Assembly (NCBI GenBank): GCA_022793375.1
Contig: JAAWCS010000022.1
Location: 1-64,000, forward strand
Direction: 5' to 3'
Length of the DNA stretch: 64,000 bases
Origin: Lachnospiraceae bacterium
GTDB lineage: Bacteria; Bacillota; Clostridia; Lachnospirales; Lachnospiraceae
Shown here one piece after another: positions 37,278 through 46,308 of the stretch (position 1 is its first letter; every line of letters begins with the position of its first letter). Position numbers and translations under genes: made by a program. The notes under the pieces were generated by a model, which was not told the DNA's origin, did no database searches, and saw only the letters and a program-made list of their open reading frames with translations.

Positions 37278-37412
37278 CGTATGTATTTGTAAAGAAGATA
37301 AGCGGTGTTCAGCGAGCCGATTTAAAAAGGCATTTTCTGTGAGGAAAGCGCGGTAAAAGTCACAGAAGAAACGGTCGGTTTTACGCAAAGGAGTTCAAAA
37401 CAGGGAGTAAAG

Positions 37413-37853
37413 ATGGAATATTACAGTAAAGATGTGGCCCGGGAAACGGGAATGTCTACGGAGGGTCTTCGTTATTATGAAAAGAAAGGAATTATCCGCT
37501 TTCATAAAAACAGTGAAAACGGTTACCGGACGTATCCGATTATGCAGGTACCGCTTTTGCGGATGATAAAAATATTGAACAGCTATGGCATACCTCTGGC
37601 CGAGGTAAGCCGTCTGCTGCATCAAGGTGACGACGAGCTGATCCAGCTAAAAAGTACGATGGAAACGGCGCAGGCGGAAAAAAACCGAATCCGGACGCGC
37701 GAGGCGGTGGCTCCGCTGCTTCGCGCAGCGAAAGAAAAGGACCTGCACATAACCGGCGATATTTATTTTATGTCTGTGGCAGCTACGGAACCAGAGCCGA
37801 CGGAAACCCGCCTGTATTATCAGATCATGGCGCCAGTGGTCGGAAGCGGATGA
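37413..37853 (+). CDS. MerR-family transcriptional regulator, short form
   Basis: The 146-aa protein has the MerR winged helix (YYSKDVARETGMSTEGLRYYEKKGII, NGYRTY) and a dimerisation helix. Only a short, probably truncated effector region follows, ending in PVVGSG; full-length relatives with a GyrI-like domain are about 250 aa. The start follows AACAGGGAGTAAAG. The neighbouring decayed reductase may once have been its target. No MerR-type spaced promoter was identified. Confidence 0.8.
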   Translation: MEYYSKDVARETGMSTEGLRYYEKKGIIRFHKNSENGYRTYPIMQVPLLRMIKILNSYGIPLAEVSRLLHQGDDELIQLKSTMETAQAEKNRIRTREAVAPLLRAAKEKDLHITGDIYFMSVAATEPEPTETRLYYQIMAPVVGSG

Positions 37854-37938
37854 TTCGGAGCCTCGCAAAACCAGGCCAAGTTAGTGGCGGGCCTTCTGCA
37901 TCGGGCAGTTTAACATCTAAAAATGTATTGTTTTTTCT

Positions 37939-37961
37939 GGCAGATGGCCATCTGCCTTTTT
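37939..37961 (+). terminator. Rho-independent terminator after merR
   Basis: GGCAGAT/ATCTGCC stem (37939-37945 with 37950-37956) with a 4-base loop, followed by TTTTT. Confidence 0.8.
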
Positions 37962-37999
37962 GTGTTATTTGACGGAAGATTAATAAAACAACATTACCC

Positions 38000-38028
38000 T
38001 TGAATCCCATTCACTTCCCTTGTATAAT
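38000..38028 (+). promoter_or_regulatory. Promoter of the HAD hydrolase gene
   Basis: TTGAAT (38000-38005) and perfect TATAAT (38023-38028), 17 bases apart. The 354-base gap from 37854 to 38207 otherwise holds only the merR terminator and a roughly 170-base leader without clear structure. Confidence 0.65.
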
Positions 38029-38207
38029 AACAGAGAACCCATTGACGCGGCAGGCAAGAATGCCCTAAAAGAGATTGAGTCAAATCAGTATAGAGTGGCA
38101 TAACGACAGTATAGGATGAAATTCTTATATACATGGAATGGCCTGCTATAAGAAAAAATGTAAAGGAATAAAGCGTGAAGGAAGCAAAGACTGCAAAGGA
38201 GCCCCAC

Positions 38208-38897
38208 ATGAAATACACCCTCCTTCTACTGGATGCCGACGATACCCTGCTCGATTTTAAAAAGACCGAGGCCCATGCCCTGGAAGCAACCTTCCGGCAG
38301 TACCGTCTTACTTATAATGAAGAAATCCATACCCTGTACCATACGATCAATCATCGCCTGTGGCGGGCCTTTGAGGAGGGCGCCATCACCAAGGACCAGA
38401 TCCTCAGGCGGCGTTTTCGAAACCTGTTTGCCGAACTGGGAATAGAGGAGGCGCTGACCGGCTTTGAAGAGGAATACCAGCGGGCACTGGGACAGGGCGG
38501 TTTCCTGTTGCCGCAGGCCCTGGAGGTCTGCCGTGAGTTGAGCCGTGACTGCCGGCTCTATATTTTGACCAACGGCGTGGAGGCCACGCAGGAGAGCCGT
38601 CTTACATTAAGCGGCCTGCGGCCCTATTTGTCGGGGGTATTTGTTTCGGAGACAACCGGGTATCAGAAGCCGCAGAGAGAGTACTTCGACTATGTTTTCT
38701 CGCGCATTTCCGATTTTGATAAAGGGCGCGCCCTGATGATTGGAGATTCGCTGAGTTCGGATATGAAGGGCGGAGAAGGGGCCGGGCTTGCGACCTGCTG
38801 GTACAACCCGGAGCATGCGCCAAACCATACCGATGTGAGAGTGGATTACGAAATTCAAGAGCTTCGGCAGCTATACGAAATCGCAAGAGGAAAGTAA
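38208..38897 (+). CDS. HAD-family hydrolase, YjjG-type nucleotidase
   Basis: The 229-aa protein has the HAD motifs in order: LLLDADDTLLDF (nucleophile Asp near residue 8), ILTNGVE, YQKPQREYFDYVF and MIGDSLSSDMKGGEGAGLATCWYN. The length and the KPQREYFD...GDSLSSD pattern fit the YjjG noncanonical nucleotidase group, which dephosphorylates nucleoside monophosphates in the cytoplasm. I chose ATG 38208 after AAAGGAG over an upstream in-frame start at 38175. Confidence 0.85.
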   Translation: MKYTLLLLDADDTLLDFKKTEAHALEATFRQYRLTYNEEIHTLYHTINHRLWRAFEEGAITKDQILRRRFRNLFAELGIEEALTGFEEEYQRALGQGGFLLPQALEVCRELSRDCRLYILTNGVEATQESRLTLSGLRPYLSGVFVSETTGYQKPQREYFDYVFSRISDFDKGRALMIGDSLSSDMKGGEGAGLATCWYNPEHAPNHTDVRVDYEIQELRQLYEIARGK

Positions 38898-39014
38898 GAT
38901 GGCAGCGGTACAAAATCACAGGGACGAGAGGACAGCCGTTTTGTATAATGTTCCGGATAAAACGAATCTAATAAGTTTCTAATGCTGTAATACCAAAGGA
39001 AAGGGATATAAAGA

Positions 39015-40559
39015 TTGAAAAAAATACTAAAGAAGATTCTGAAGGCGCTGACCAGCCGCGTTGTGATTGTAGCGGTTCTGCTTTTTGTGCAGCTGGGCTG
39101 GATTAGCATGGCGCTGCTGCGCCTTGTGAGTTATTCCGTGCCGATTTCCATATTCTTTCTGTTTTTGAGTATGCTTGCGGTAGCTTATATCATCAACGGC
39201 AAGAGCAATCCGTCGGTGAAACTGGCCTGGATTGTGCCGATCCTGGTATTTCCGCTGTTTGGCGGGCTTTTGTATTTGGCCGTAGGCGGCAAGCGCCCTA
39301 AACGGAAAATGCGGCGGGCGCTTGAAAAGGCCGGCCAGCTGACAGAACCTTACGTACCGCACAACGAGGCGCTGCGGGAGCAGATCGGTCGGGAGCACCC
39401 TCATTTGGCCGGGCAGCTTTTTTATCTGGAAAAGCAGGGCTATCCGGTCTACGACCATACGCAGGCGGAGTATTTCCCGCTGGGTGATTTGAATTTCCCG
39501 GTCATATTAGAAGAACTAAAAAAAGCCGAGCATTACATTTTCCTGGAATATTTCATTGTCCAGGAGGGGACGATGTGGAACAGCATGCTGGAAATTCTCA
39601 AGCAAAAAGCGGCGGCCGGCGTGGATGTACGCTTCATCTACGACGATGTGGGAAGCCTTTTCAAGCTGCCGGGCGGCTATTACCGTGCCATGGAGAAGGC
39701 CGGCATTCGATGCATCTGCTTCAATCCCTTTGTGCCGTTTTGGTCGATGATTATGAATAACCGCGATCACCGCAAAATCCTGGTGATTGACGGACACACG
39801 GCTTTTACCGGCGGGATCAATCTGGCGGACGAATATATCAATATCAATTCTCCTTACGGCCACTGGAAGGACAGCGGCCTGATCCTGCGCGGCGAAGCGG
39901 TATGGAGCCTGACGCTGATGTTTTTGCATATGTGGAATGCGTTTCGGCCAACGGATGCGGAGCTGGAATCCTTCCGCCCGTCGGTATGGCATCCGCAAGA
40001 GTTCGCCGGAGACGGCTATGTCCTTCCCTATGCCGATACGCCGCTGGATGAAGAAACAATGGCGGAAAACGTATATATGAACCTGATTAACGGGGCGACA
40101 AAGTATGTATACATCTTTACGCCCTACCTGATTACGGATCATGAGATGACGACCAGCCTGTGTCTGGCGGCCAAGAGGGGCGTGGATGTGCGGATTATAA
40201 CGCCGGGGATACCGGATAAAAAGACGGTGTATCAGCTGACGCGCTCGCATTACCCGGAACTTTTAGACAACGGTGTACGAATTTTTGAGTATACGCCGGG
40301 ATTCGTTCATGCCAAATGCGTGGTATGCGACGACTGCATCGCGACGGTCGGGACCGTGAATTTTGATTACCGCAGCCTGTATCTTCACTTTGAATGCGGC
40401 ACGCTTCATTATAAAAATCAAGTCGTATCGCAGGTGAAAGAAGATTTTCTGGATACGCTGGAAAAATGCCGCGAAATAACGGAGTATCAGAAGGAGAATA
40501 TCTCGCTGAGACGGCAGCTTTACTATGCCGTTCTGCGCCTGTTTGCTCCTTTGATGTAA
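39015..40559 (+). CDS. cls: Cardiolipin synthase
   Basis: The 514-aa protein starts with TTG. It has two N-terminal membrane helices (about 15-35 and 40-60) and two phospholipase-D HxKxxxxD motifs: HRKILVIDGHTAFTGG (near residue 255) and HAKCVVCDDCIATVGT (near 434). It condenses two phosphatidylglycerol molecules to cardiolipin at the membrane. The gene appears monocistronic between the HAD hydrolase and the YARHG lipoprotein. Confidence 0.93.
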   Translation: MKKILKKILKALTSRVVIVAVLLFVQLGWISMALLRLVSYSVPISIFFLFLSMLAVAYIINGKSNPSVKLAWIVPILVFPLFGGLLYLAVGGKRPKRKMRRALEKAGQLTEPYVPHNEALREQIGREHPHLAGQLFYLEKQGYPVYDHTQAEYFPLGDLNFPVILEELKKAEHYIFLEYFIVQEGTMWNSMLEILKQKAAAGVDVRFIYDDVGSLFKLPGGYYRAMEKAGIRCICFNPFVPFWSMIMNNRDHRKILVIDGHTAFTGGINLADEYININSPYGHWKDSGLILRGEAVWSLTLMFLHMWNAFRPTDAELESFRPSVWHPQEFAGDGYVLPYADTPLDEETMAENVYMNLINGATKYVYIFTPYLITDHEMTTSLCLAAKRGVDVRIITPGIPDKKTVYQLTRSHYPELLDNGVRIFEYTPGFVHAKCVVCDDCIATVGTVNFDYRSLYLHFECGTLHYKNQVVSQVKEDFLDTLEKCREITEYQKENISLRRQLYYAVLRLFAPLM

Positions 40560-40752
40560 AAGCAGGATGCGCTCCCTGTTCCAAACGTGTAAGAAAACCG
40601 TAAGGGGATTTTCCATATATTTCTCCGGAAATGTGGTATGCTACAAGTAAGTACGCCGGATACATGGGTTTGACGAGGAACCATCGGCGTATCATATACG
40701 GCACATGGAAAGGCGCTTTATGGGCGCACGACTGAAACAGGGAGCGTAAGAG

Positions 40753-41586
40753 ATGAAAAGAGACAAAAAAAGAACCTGCAAAAATAGGATTTTTCCGCTA
40801 AAAGTATTCGTCTGCACGCTGGCAATGGCGTTTGGCTTGGCCGGCTGCGGTGTTTTCGGCGGTGGAAAAGCGGAAGTCAAGGTGGACTTTGGCCAGTACG
40901 GGGATACCGGAAACGGATCGCCGGCGACCGGAGCAGACACCGGAAACGGATCGGCGGTGACCGGAGCAGACACCGGAAACGAAACCGACGGTTCGCAGAC
41001 CGGCGGCGAGACCGACAAACCGCGAGAAAGCGAGAGCGCGACCGGGGATGAGGACAACGGCGGGCAGTCCGGATCAGCCGGATCGCCGGGAAAAGACGAC
41101 GATACGGACGACGGCCGGACGGAGACGCAAAGCGAGCCGGAAAGCACCGACACGGCCGCAGGCGAAACCTCCGCAAACAGCGGGGGCCCCGAGATCGAGG
41201 CGCCAAAAGAACATCGCGAAGCATTTAATAAGAGCGAATTTGCCGCCGAACTTTTAGATTATCTCGCATCGAACGGCCGAGGAGAGGAAGCGTTTTCGGA
41301 ACCGATTTTTGATTCGGAAAAGAAAATATACTCCCAAGAAGAGTTAGAAAAGCTGTCCGATGTGATGTGCAAAATTTTCCGCAATGAGATTTACGCGCGC
41401 CACGGAATGATCTTTGGCGATGAAGATTTGAATCAGCTGTACGGAGCCTTTTCGTGGTACGAAGGGACGATCGGATTAAGGGAATTTGAAGCGCAGGCAG
41501 AGCTTCCCTTCAACAAAACGGAGTATGCAAATATCTCCAATGTAGTGGCCGTGGAAAAAGCGCGCCAAGGACAGAGCGGAAATTAA
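40753..41586 (+). CDS. Lipoprotein with low-complexity linker and YARHG domain
   Basis: The 277-aa protein has a signal peptide with lipobox LAGC (Cys32), so it is anchored on the outer face of the membrane. Residues about 45-155 are a Gly/Asp/Thr/Glu/Ser-rich linker coded partly by a 33-base tandem repeat. The C-terminal 100 residues hold a YARHG domain (FRNEIYARHGMIF...FSWYEG), a module of unknown biochemical role in many Firmicutes surface proteins. The linker would hold the domain away from the membrane within the wall. A strong terminator follows. Confidence 0.88.
   Translation: MKRDKKRTCKNRIFPLKVFVCTLAMAFGLAGCGVFGGGKAEVKVDFGQYGDTGNGSPATGADTGNGSAVTGADTGNETDGSQTGGETDKPRESESATGDEDNGGQSGSAGSPGKDDDTDDGRTETQSEPESTDTAAGETSANSGGPEIEAPKEHREAFNKSEFAAELLDYLASNGRGEEAFSEPIFDSEKKIYSQEELEKLSDVMCKIFRNEIYARHGMIFGDEDLNQLYGAFSWYEGTIGLREFEAQAELPFNKTEYANISNVVAVEKARQGQSGN
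40903..40980 (+). repeat. 33-base tandem repeat in the lipoprotein linker, about 2.4 copies
   Basis: Units at 40903-40935 and 40936-40968 and a partial unit to 40980 encode (D-T-G-N-G-S-x-x-T-G-A)n. The unit length is a multiple of three, so copy changes would alter linker length without frameshift. Confidence 0.75.
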
Positions 41587-41604
41587 AACCTCAAACATAC
41601 ATTT

Positions 41605-41648
41605 CCCCCGGCACATGTGCTGCAATAGCACGAAACCGGGGGATTTTT
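41605..41648 (+). terminator. Strong terminator after the YARHG lipoprotein gene
   Basis: CCCCCGG (41605-41611) pairs with CCGGGGG (41636-41642), enclosing an inner GTGCT/AGCAC hairpin, and is followed by ATTTTT. Confidence 0.8.
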
Positions 41649-41725
41649 ATGCCGTATACTGTTAGAAACCCAACCGGCAGAAACCATTTCAAACCTGCCA
41701 GTCAAAATCAAAACCCAATGGCGGC

Positions 41726-42598
41726 TTATATTTCCCACCGTCCGGAGCAGCCGCAAGGCAGCGCCAGCCGGCTTTCGCGCACCGGCAGTCCGATCTCCTC
41801 AGCCTGGACCTGTCCGCCAAAGCGCGCGGTCAGCTCGGTATTCATCATGTAAGAAAGCACGGCCGGCTGCAGCCCGGTCGTATAAGAGTTAATCAGAAAA
41901 AAGAGCGGCCGCGGACTCAAGATAGCCGCGCAGGCGCGAATCAGAGGATGAATCGCCTCTTCAATCTTCCAGATTTCTCCCTTGGGACCGCGTCCGTAGG
42001 AGGGCGGATCCATGATAATGCCGTCGTAGACATTGCCCCTGCGCTGTTCCCGCTCGACAAATTTCATACAATCATCGACAATCCAGCGGATCGGGGCCTG
42101 CTCCAGACCGCTGGTCTTAGCATTTTCGCGTGCCCAGGTCACCATGCCCTTGGAAGCATCCACATGCGTGACCGCCGCGCCGGCCGCCGCCGCGGCCAGG
42201 GTGGCGCCTCCGGTGTAGGCAAAAAGATTAAGGACCTTAACCGGCCGGTCCGTCGGCCGGGCCGCCTGCCGGATTCGTTCGGAGACCCAGTCCCAGTTGA
42301 CAGCCTGCTCCGGAAAGAGCCCGGTGTGCTTAAAGCTAAAAGGTTTGAGCTGGAAAGCAAGGCTGTTGTAAGAAATGCTCCATTGCTCGGGAAGATCAAA
42401 AAACTGCCATTGTCCGCCGCCCCGTTCGCTTCGGTGGTAGTGGGCATTGGGGCGTTTCCATCCGCGGTGGGTCTTGGGCGTATTCCAAATCACCTGCGGG
42501 TCCGGCCGGATCAGCAGATAGCGGCCCCAGCGCTCCAGCTTTTCGCCGCCGGAGCAGTCAATGACTTCGTAGTCGGTCCAGTTATTGGAAATCCACAT
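41726..42598 (-). CDS. Class I SAM-dependent (rRNA-type) methyltransferase
   Basis: The 290-aa protein has the SAM-binding motif VLNLFAYTGGATLAAAAAGAAVTHVDASKG and the catalytic-type DPPSYGRGPKGE. This is the layout of RlmI/RlmK-like 23S rRNA cytosine methyltransferases, but without an N-terminal PUA domain. The end is GGQVQAEEIGLPVRESRLALPCG. The start follows AAAGGA. The exact rRNA target is unknown. Confidence 0.87.
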   Translation of the reverse strand: MWISNNWTDYEVIDCSGGEKLERWGRYLLIRPDPQVIWNTPKTHRGWKRPNAHYHRSERGGGQWQFFDLPEQWSISYNSLAFQLKPFSFKHTGLFPEQAVNWDWVSERIRQAARPTDRPVKVLNLFAYTGGATLAAAAAGAAVTHVDASKGMVTWARENAKTSGLEQAPIRWIVDDCMKFVEREQRRGNVYDGIIMDPPSYGRGPKGEIWKIEEAIHPLIRACAAILSPRPLFFLINSYTTGLQPAVLSYMMNTELTARFGGQVQAEEIGLPVRESRLALPCGCSGRWEI

Positions 42599-42693
42599 GG
42601 AAAGAGTCCTTTCTTTAGAGAGAGTGTAATTATTTGGTAAGTTTTATTATAGAGGGTTTGGGGCGGGACGTCAACAGGGTGGGGGAAAGGCAC

Positions 42694-42919
42694 GCCGGGC
42701 GACACCGGTATGGGGTGAGGCTTTGGGGCTAAGGATTCGGAACCTGGAATGTCTAATGGCTGTCGGGATGCTGTTAAAGGCCATATAGGAATCGTGCAAA
42801 CTCGCGCTGCGCGCTCAGACAGCACGATTCCTATATGAACACAGCCTCCCGACAGCCAAAGACATTCCGGCTCCGAATCCATGCCCCTCCGCGCTCACCC
42901 CATACCGGCGTCGCCCGGC
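42694..42919. repeat. 226-bp imperfect palindrome with arms of about 105 bp
   Basis: The left arm (42694-42797) matches the reverse complement of the right arm (42822-42919) with few mismatches and small indels. The outer ends are GCCGGGCGA and TCGCCCGGC, the middle ends ATTCGG and CCGAAT, and the inner ends AGGAATCGTGC and GCACGATTCCT. A 24-base GC-rich loop separates the arms. The 651-base gap (42599-43249) contains no believable gene besides this. It is far longer than a terminator and may be a mobile palindromic element or a MITE-like repeat. Confidence 0.75.
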
Positions 42920-43147
42920 TGTCTCCTTTCTTCGTTCGCATATTCTGCGGGGGAACTTGGAGCAGCCTTTTAGAACCGTTTGTGGCAGCCTTGTTTTGCT
43001 TGTGTGAGGCTGGTCGCTCCGCGGTAGCGGGAAAGCATTAGCAACAATCCCCAAAAGCAACCATACGAAAAGGTGCAAAGTAACAGCCAGCAATCGGAGT
43101 CTCTCCCCCGCCCCCGATTACTGGCGTCCCTTTCGCCCCCACCCCAC

Positions 43148-43222
43148 ATTTAGATAATTTTCTAAATAACCCTTGCATTTTCCTAAAAATATGCTATCCT
43201 ATATTTAGACATGAATCTAAAT
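43148..43222 (+). promoter_or_regulatory. ABC-exporter promoter flanked by two identical palindromic operators
   Basis: TTGCAT (43173-43178) and extended TGC-TATCCT (43195-43200) form a promoter. The palindrome ATTTAGA-N6-TCTAAAT occurs exactly twice, at 43148-43167 just upstream of the -35 and at 43203-43222 at the transcription start, 55 bases centre to centre. This arrangement suits repression by a dimeric regulator, perhaps with looping. No regulator gene is adjacent. GntR/YtrA-type regulators often control such exporters, but the family is a guess. Confidence 0.7.
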
Positions 43223-43249
43223 GTCAACAACCGAAACGGAGGAACAACC

Positions 43250-43963
43250 ATGCTGGAAATCAGGAATTTAACGAAAGTCTATAAAAACGGTAAAAAGGCA
43301 GTAGACGGCCTGTCGCTGACCGTATCCGACGGCGACATCTATGGTTTTATCGGCCACAATGGCGCGGGGAAGAGTACGACGATTAAATCGGTTGTGGGAG
43401 TGCTGGATTTTGATGCGGGGGAGATCCGCATCGACGGTCACGACGTGAAAAAAGAGCCGTTGGCCTGCAAGCAGGTTACGGCCTACATCCCGGATAACCC
43501 CGATCTGTATGAGCATTTAAGCGGGATCCAGTACCTGAATTTTATCGCCGACGTATTTGGAGTGCCGGCCAGGGAAAAAGAACAGCGGATTCGGGAATAC
43601 GGGGAGCGTCTGGAAATTGTGGGGGCTCTGGGGGATTCCATCGGTTCTTATTCTCACGGCATGCGTCAAAAGGTGGCGATTCTTTCGGCTCTTGTACACG
43701 AACCGCGGCTGATCGTGCTGGATGAACCCTTTGTAGGACTTGACCCCAAGGCCAGCTTGACTTTGAAGGAAATCATGCGTGAGCTGTGCGGTCGGGGGAG
43801 CGCGATCTTTTTTTCGACGCATGTGCTGGAGGTGGCGCAGAAGCTTTGTAATAAGGTGGCGATCATTCGTGGGGGACGGCTGGTTGTGGACGGGGATATG
43901 GAAAGGCTCGTGCGCGATCATTCGCTGGAGGAGCTGTTTATGGAGGTGACGGAGCATGAGTAG
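43250..43963 (+). CDS. ABC transporter ATP-binding protein
   Basis: The 237-aa protein has Walker A GHNGAGKST (near residue 37), a degenerate signature SYSHGMRQKV, Walker B RLIVLDEPFVGLDP and an H-loop STHVLEV. It belongs to the CcmA/YtrB-like group that energises exporters. I chose ATG 43250 after CGGAGGA. ATG 43211 is in frame but lies inside the downstream operator. It overlaps the permease gene by 8 bases. Confidence 0.92.
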   Translation: MLEIRNLTKVYKNGKKAVDGLSLTVSDGDIYGFIGHNGAGKSTTIKSVVGVLDFDAGEIRIDGHDVKKEPLACKQVTAYIPDNPDLYEHLSGIQYLNFIADVFGVPAREKEQRIREYGERLEIVGALGDSIGSYSHGMRQKVAILSALVHEPRLIVLDEPFVGLDPKASLTLKEIMRELCGRGSAIFFSTHVLEVAQKLCNKVAIIRGGRLVVDGDMERLVRDHSLEELFMEVTEHE

Positions 43964-45530
43964 GCAATTTGGCTGGCTTTTGAGGGTGCAGCTTCTGGGT
44001 GTTCTGCCGTTTGGCCGGCAGAAGGGTAAGGGGCTTTTGCGTTTTTGGGCGCTGGGAGTGCTTTATGTAGGGCTGGCGGCCATGCTTTTATGGTATTGCT
44101 ATATGCTGGCGGCGGGGCTGGGGATGATTGGGCTGTCGCGGCTGATTCCGCTGTATGCGATTACGCTGGGGAGTCTGGTGACGATCTTTTTTACGTTTTT
44201 GAAGGCCAACGGCGTGTTGTTTGGCTGCCGGGATTATGAGCTTTTGACGGCGCTGCCAGTTCCGACAGTGCTTGTGATCAGCAGTCGTTTTGTGGTGATG
44301 TATTTGTTTAATATGGCGCTGTCGGTGGGAGTGATGGCGGCAATGGGGATTGCATATGCTCCATATGCGGACGGAATGGCAACGTGGGTATTTTGGGTTT
44401 TGGGGGCGCTGCTTGCGAGCTTGATCCCGACGACGGTGGCTTCGCTGGCGGCGGCGTTGGTGGCCGCGGTGTCCTCGCGTTTTCGCTACAGCAATGTGGT
44501 AACGATCGTGATATCGCTGGTGCTGACGTTCGGTGTTTTGGTGCTGACGATGCAGGTGGGGCGGATGGAGGACTCGGTGAGCGTGGCGACGGTGGCGGCG
44601 CTGGGGGACCAGATGGCGGCCATCCTGACACGGGTGTATCCGCCGGCCGGCTGGTTCGGACGGGCAGTGTCGGAGGGGAGCGCGGTTTCGTTTGCGGCGT
44701 TTGTGGGGGCTTCGTTTGGAATCTATCTGGTGTTTGCCTTTGGGTTGTCGGCAATGTATCAGAGGATACAGAATGGTTTGACCGTGCACGGGGCTTCGCG
44801 GGAATATAAGGTGGGGCGGCTGGGGAGCCGTTCGGCGCTGGCTGCGCTGTATCAGAAGGAGTGGAGAGGATTTCTCTCTTCGCCGATCTATGTGCTGAAT
44901 ATGGGGATTGGTATGCTGATGGCGGTGGCGGCTTCGGCGGTACTGTGTTTTATGGGGCCGGAGACGCTTTTGGGAGTGACGAATATGCCGGGATTGGAGA
45001 GTTGGTTTTCACGGCTCGTTTTGTTTATTCCGGTGGTGATCCTGCCGATGAGTAATACGGCCTGTGTCTCGCTGTCATTGGAAGGGGATCGGTTATGGAT
45101 CCTTAAATCGCTGCCGGTGGGGTTGCGGGAGGTGTTTTTGGCGAAAATTCTGGTGAATTTGACGGTAGGGCTGCCGGGCGCGCTGCTTAGCTGCTTGTTT
45201 TTATGGGTGGGGACAAAGCCGGCGGCGGCGGATGCACTGGCGATGCTGGCGCTGTCGGCAGCAGTGGTGTGTTTGACTTCGGTAGGCGGGATCTGGGTTA
45301 ATCTGAAATTTCCTGTCTATGAGTGGAAAAATCAGATACAGGTCGTGAAACAGAGCGCTTCGTCCATGTGCGGTGTGCTGGGCGGCCTGGCGATTGGCGT
45401 GGGGCTGGCCTTTGCGGCGGTGAAATGGCAGCAGTATCCGCTGTGGATGATCGGTGTAGCGGAGTGTCTGGCGGTGGCGGCGGTGACGCTGGTGCTGTGG
45501 GGCAGGCTGCTGCGGGTAAAACGATTGTAA
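43956..45530 (+). CDS. ABC exporter permease
   Basis: The 524-aa protein is very hydrophobic, with about 12 membrane segments. A loop near residue 300 (REYKVGRLGSRSALAALYQKEWRGFLSSPIYVLN) is typical of large ABC-2-type permeases of Firmicutes that pair with a single ATPase. It overlaps the ATPase gene and is co-transcribed. The substrate is unknown; drug or peptide export is possible. The coding region is GC-rich, which explains long open antisense frames. Confidence 0.85.
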   Translation: MSRQFGWLLRVQLLGVLPFGRQKGKGLLRFWALGVLYVGLAAMLLWYCYMLAAGLGMIGLSRLIPLYAITLGSLVTIFFTFLKANGVLFGCRDYELLTALPVPTVLVISSRFVVMYLFNMALSVGVMAAMGIAYAPYADGMATWVFWVLGALLASLIPTTVASLAAALVAAVSSRFRYSNVVTIVISLVLTFGVLVLTMQVGRMEDSVSVATVAALGDQMAAILTRVYPPAGWFGRAVSEGSAVSFAAFVGASFGIYLVFAFGLSAMYQRIQNGLTVHGASREYKVGRLGSRSALAALYQKEWRGFLSSPIYVLNMGIGMLMAVAASAVLCFMGPETLLGVTNMPGLESWFSRLVLFIPVVILPMSNTACVSLSLEGDRLWILKSLPVGLREVFLAKILVNLTVGLPGALLSCLFLWVGTKPAAADALAMLALSAAVVCLTSVGGIWVNLKFPVYEWKNQIQVVKQSASSMCGVLGGLAIGVGLAFAAVKWQQYPLWMIGVAECLAVAAVTLVLWGRLLRVKRL

Positions 45531-45579
45531 GCCGACGCAGGAGCTGTTGTGTTTTGTGAGCGGTGTTAAAGTTGGTGTG

Positions 45580-46308
45580 CTAACGCGGGAAACGGCGGCG
45601 GGAACGCCGTACCATATAGGCATTTGCCTGATGCTCCGGTTCGTCCGAAAGGGGCTTTAGGCGGATGCCGTTTCCGTATTTTCGTTCCAGGGCTCTCGTG
45701 AGCAAATAGTCGCAGATTTCCGGGTTTTTGGGCAGGAGAGGGCCGTGGAGATAGGTCGCGAGAAGGTTTTTGTACAGAAGCCCTTCATAGCCGTGGGAGC
45801 CGGTATTTCCATAGCCGCTGCGGACTTGTCCCAGGGGAGCGTAATCTCCGATGTAGGTGCGGCCGGCGTGGTTTTCAAAGCCGGTGATGGGCGAGGAGAA
45901 AAAGGGGCTGTCGATGACTGTGTCCTGCACCAGGCGCCGGGGTTCCCATTGAGTATAGATGTCAAGGATCCGCAGGGTATCCCAGGATTTGCCGGGCGGG
46001 TAACAGGCGCCCAGGAGCTGGTAGCCGCCGCAGACGGCTAAAAGGACGCCGCCGTCCTCGATCCAGGCTTTGAGGTCCGGGCGGAGGGCGGGGAGTGTCC
46101 GGCAGGCCAGCTCCATTTCCCGGTCGGAGCCGCCGCCAAAAAGGAGCAGGTCCAGCTGGGAAAAATCGATTGGCTGGCCGGGTGCCAGGGACAAAAGCTT
46201 TGTGTCGATGCCGCGCCAGTTCAGGCGTTTTTGGAGGCAGCAGAGATTGCCGCGGTCGCCATAGAGGTTTAGAAGATCGGGGTAGAGATAGCCGAGGGTA
46301 AGGTTCAT
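45580..46308 (-). CDS. gatD: Lipid II isoglutaminyl synthase, glutaminase subunit
   Basis: The 242-aa protein is a class I glutamine amidotransferase-like protein: LLLFGGGSDREM, nucleophile Cys in LLAVCGGYQLLG (near residue 94) and the His in YLHGPLLPKNPE. With MurT it amidates the second-position D-glutamate of lipid II to isoglutamine, needed for peptidoglycan cross-linking. Its ATG overlaps the murT stop by 4 bases, so the two subunits are translationally coupled. Confidence 0.93.
   Translation of the reverse strand: MNLTLGYLYPDLLNLYGDRGNLCCLQKRLNWRGIDTKLLSLAPGQPIDFSQLDLLLFGGGSDREMELACRTLPALRPDLKAWIEDGGVLLAVCGGYQLLGACYPPGKSWDTLRILDIYTQWEPRRLVQDTVIDSPFFSSPITGFENHAGRTYIGDYAPLGQVRSGYGNTGSHGYEGLLYKNLLATYLHGPLLPKNPEICDYLLTRALERKYGNGIRLKPLSDEPEHQANAYMVRRSRRRFPR

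Noticed and set aside
39516-40250. 244-aa antisense frame over cardiolipin synthase
   Set aside because: The sense gene has both HKD motifs; the antisense frame has none.
42815-43093. 92-aa minus-strand frame in the 42.6-43.2 kb gap
   Set aside because: It runs through one arm of the large palindrome, has no ribosome-binding site and no domain.
44088-44789. 233-aa antisense frame over the ABC permease
   Set aside because: His/Arg/Gln-rich shadow of a hydrophobic GC-rich gene.
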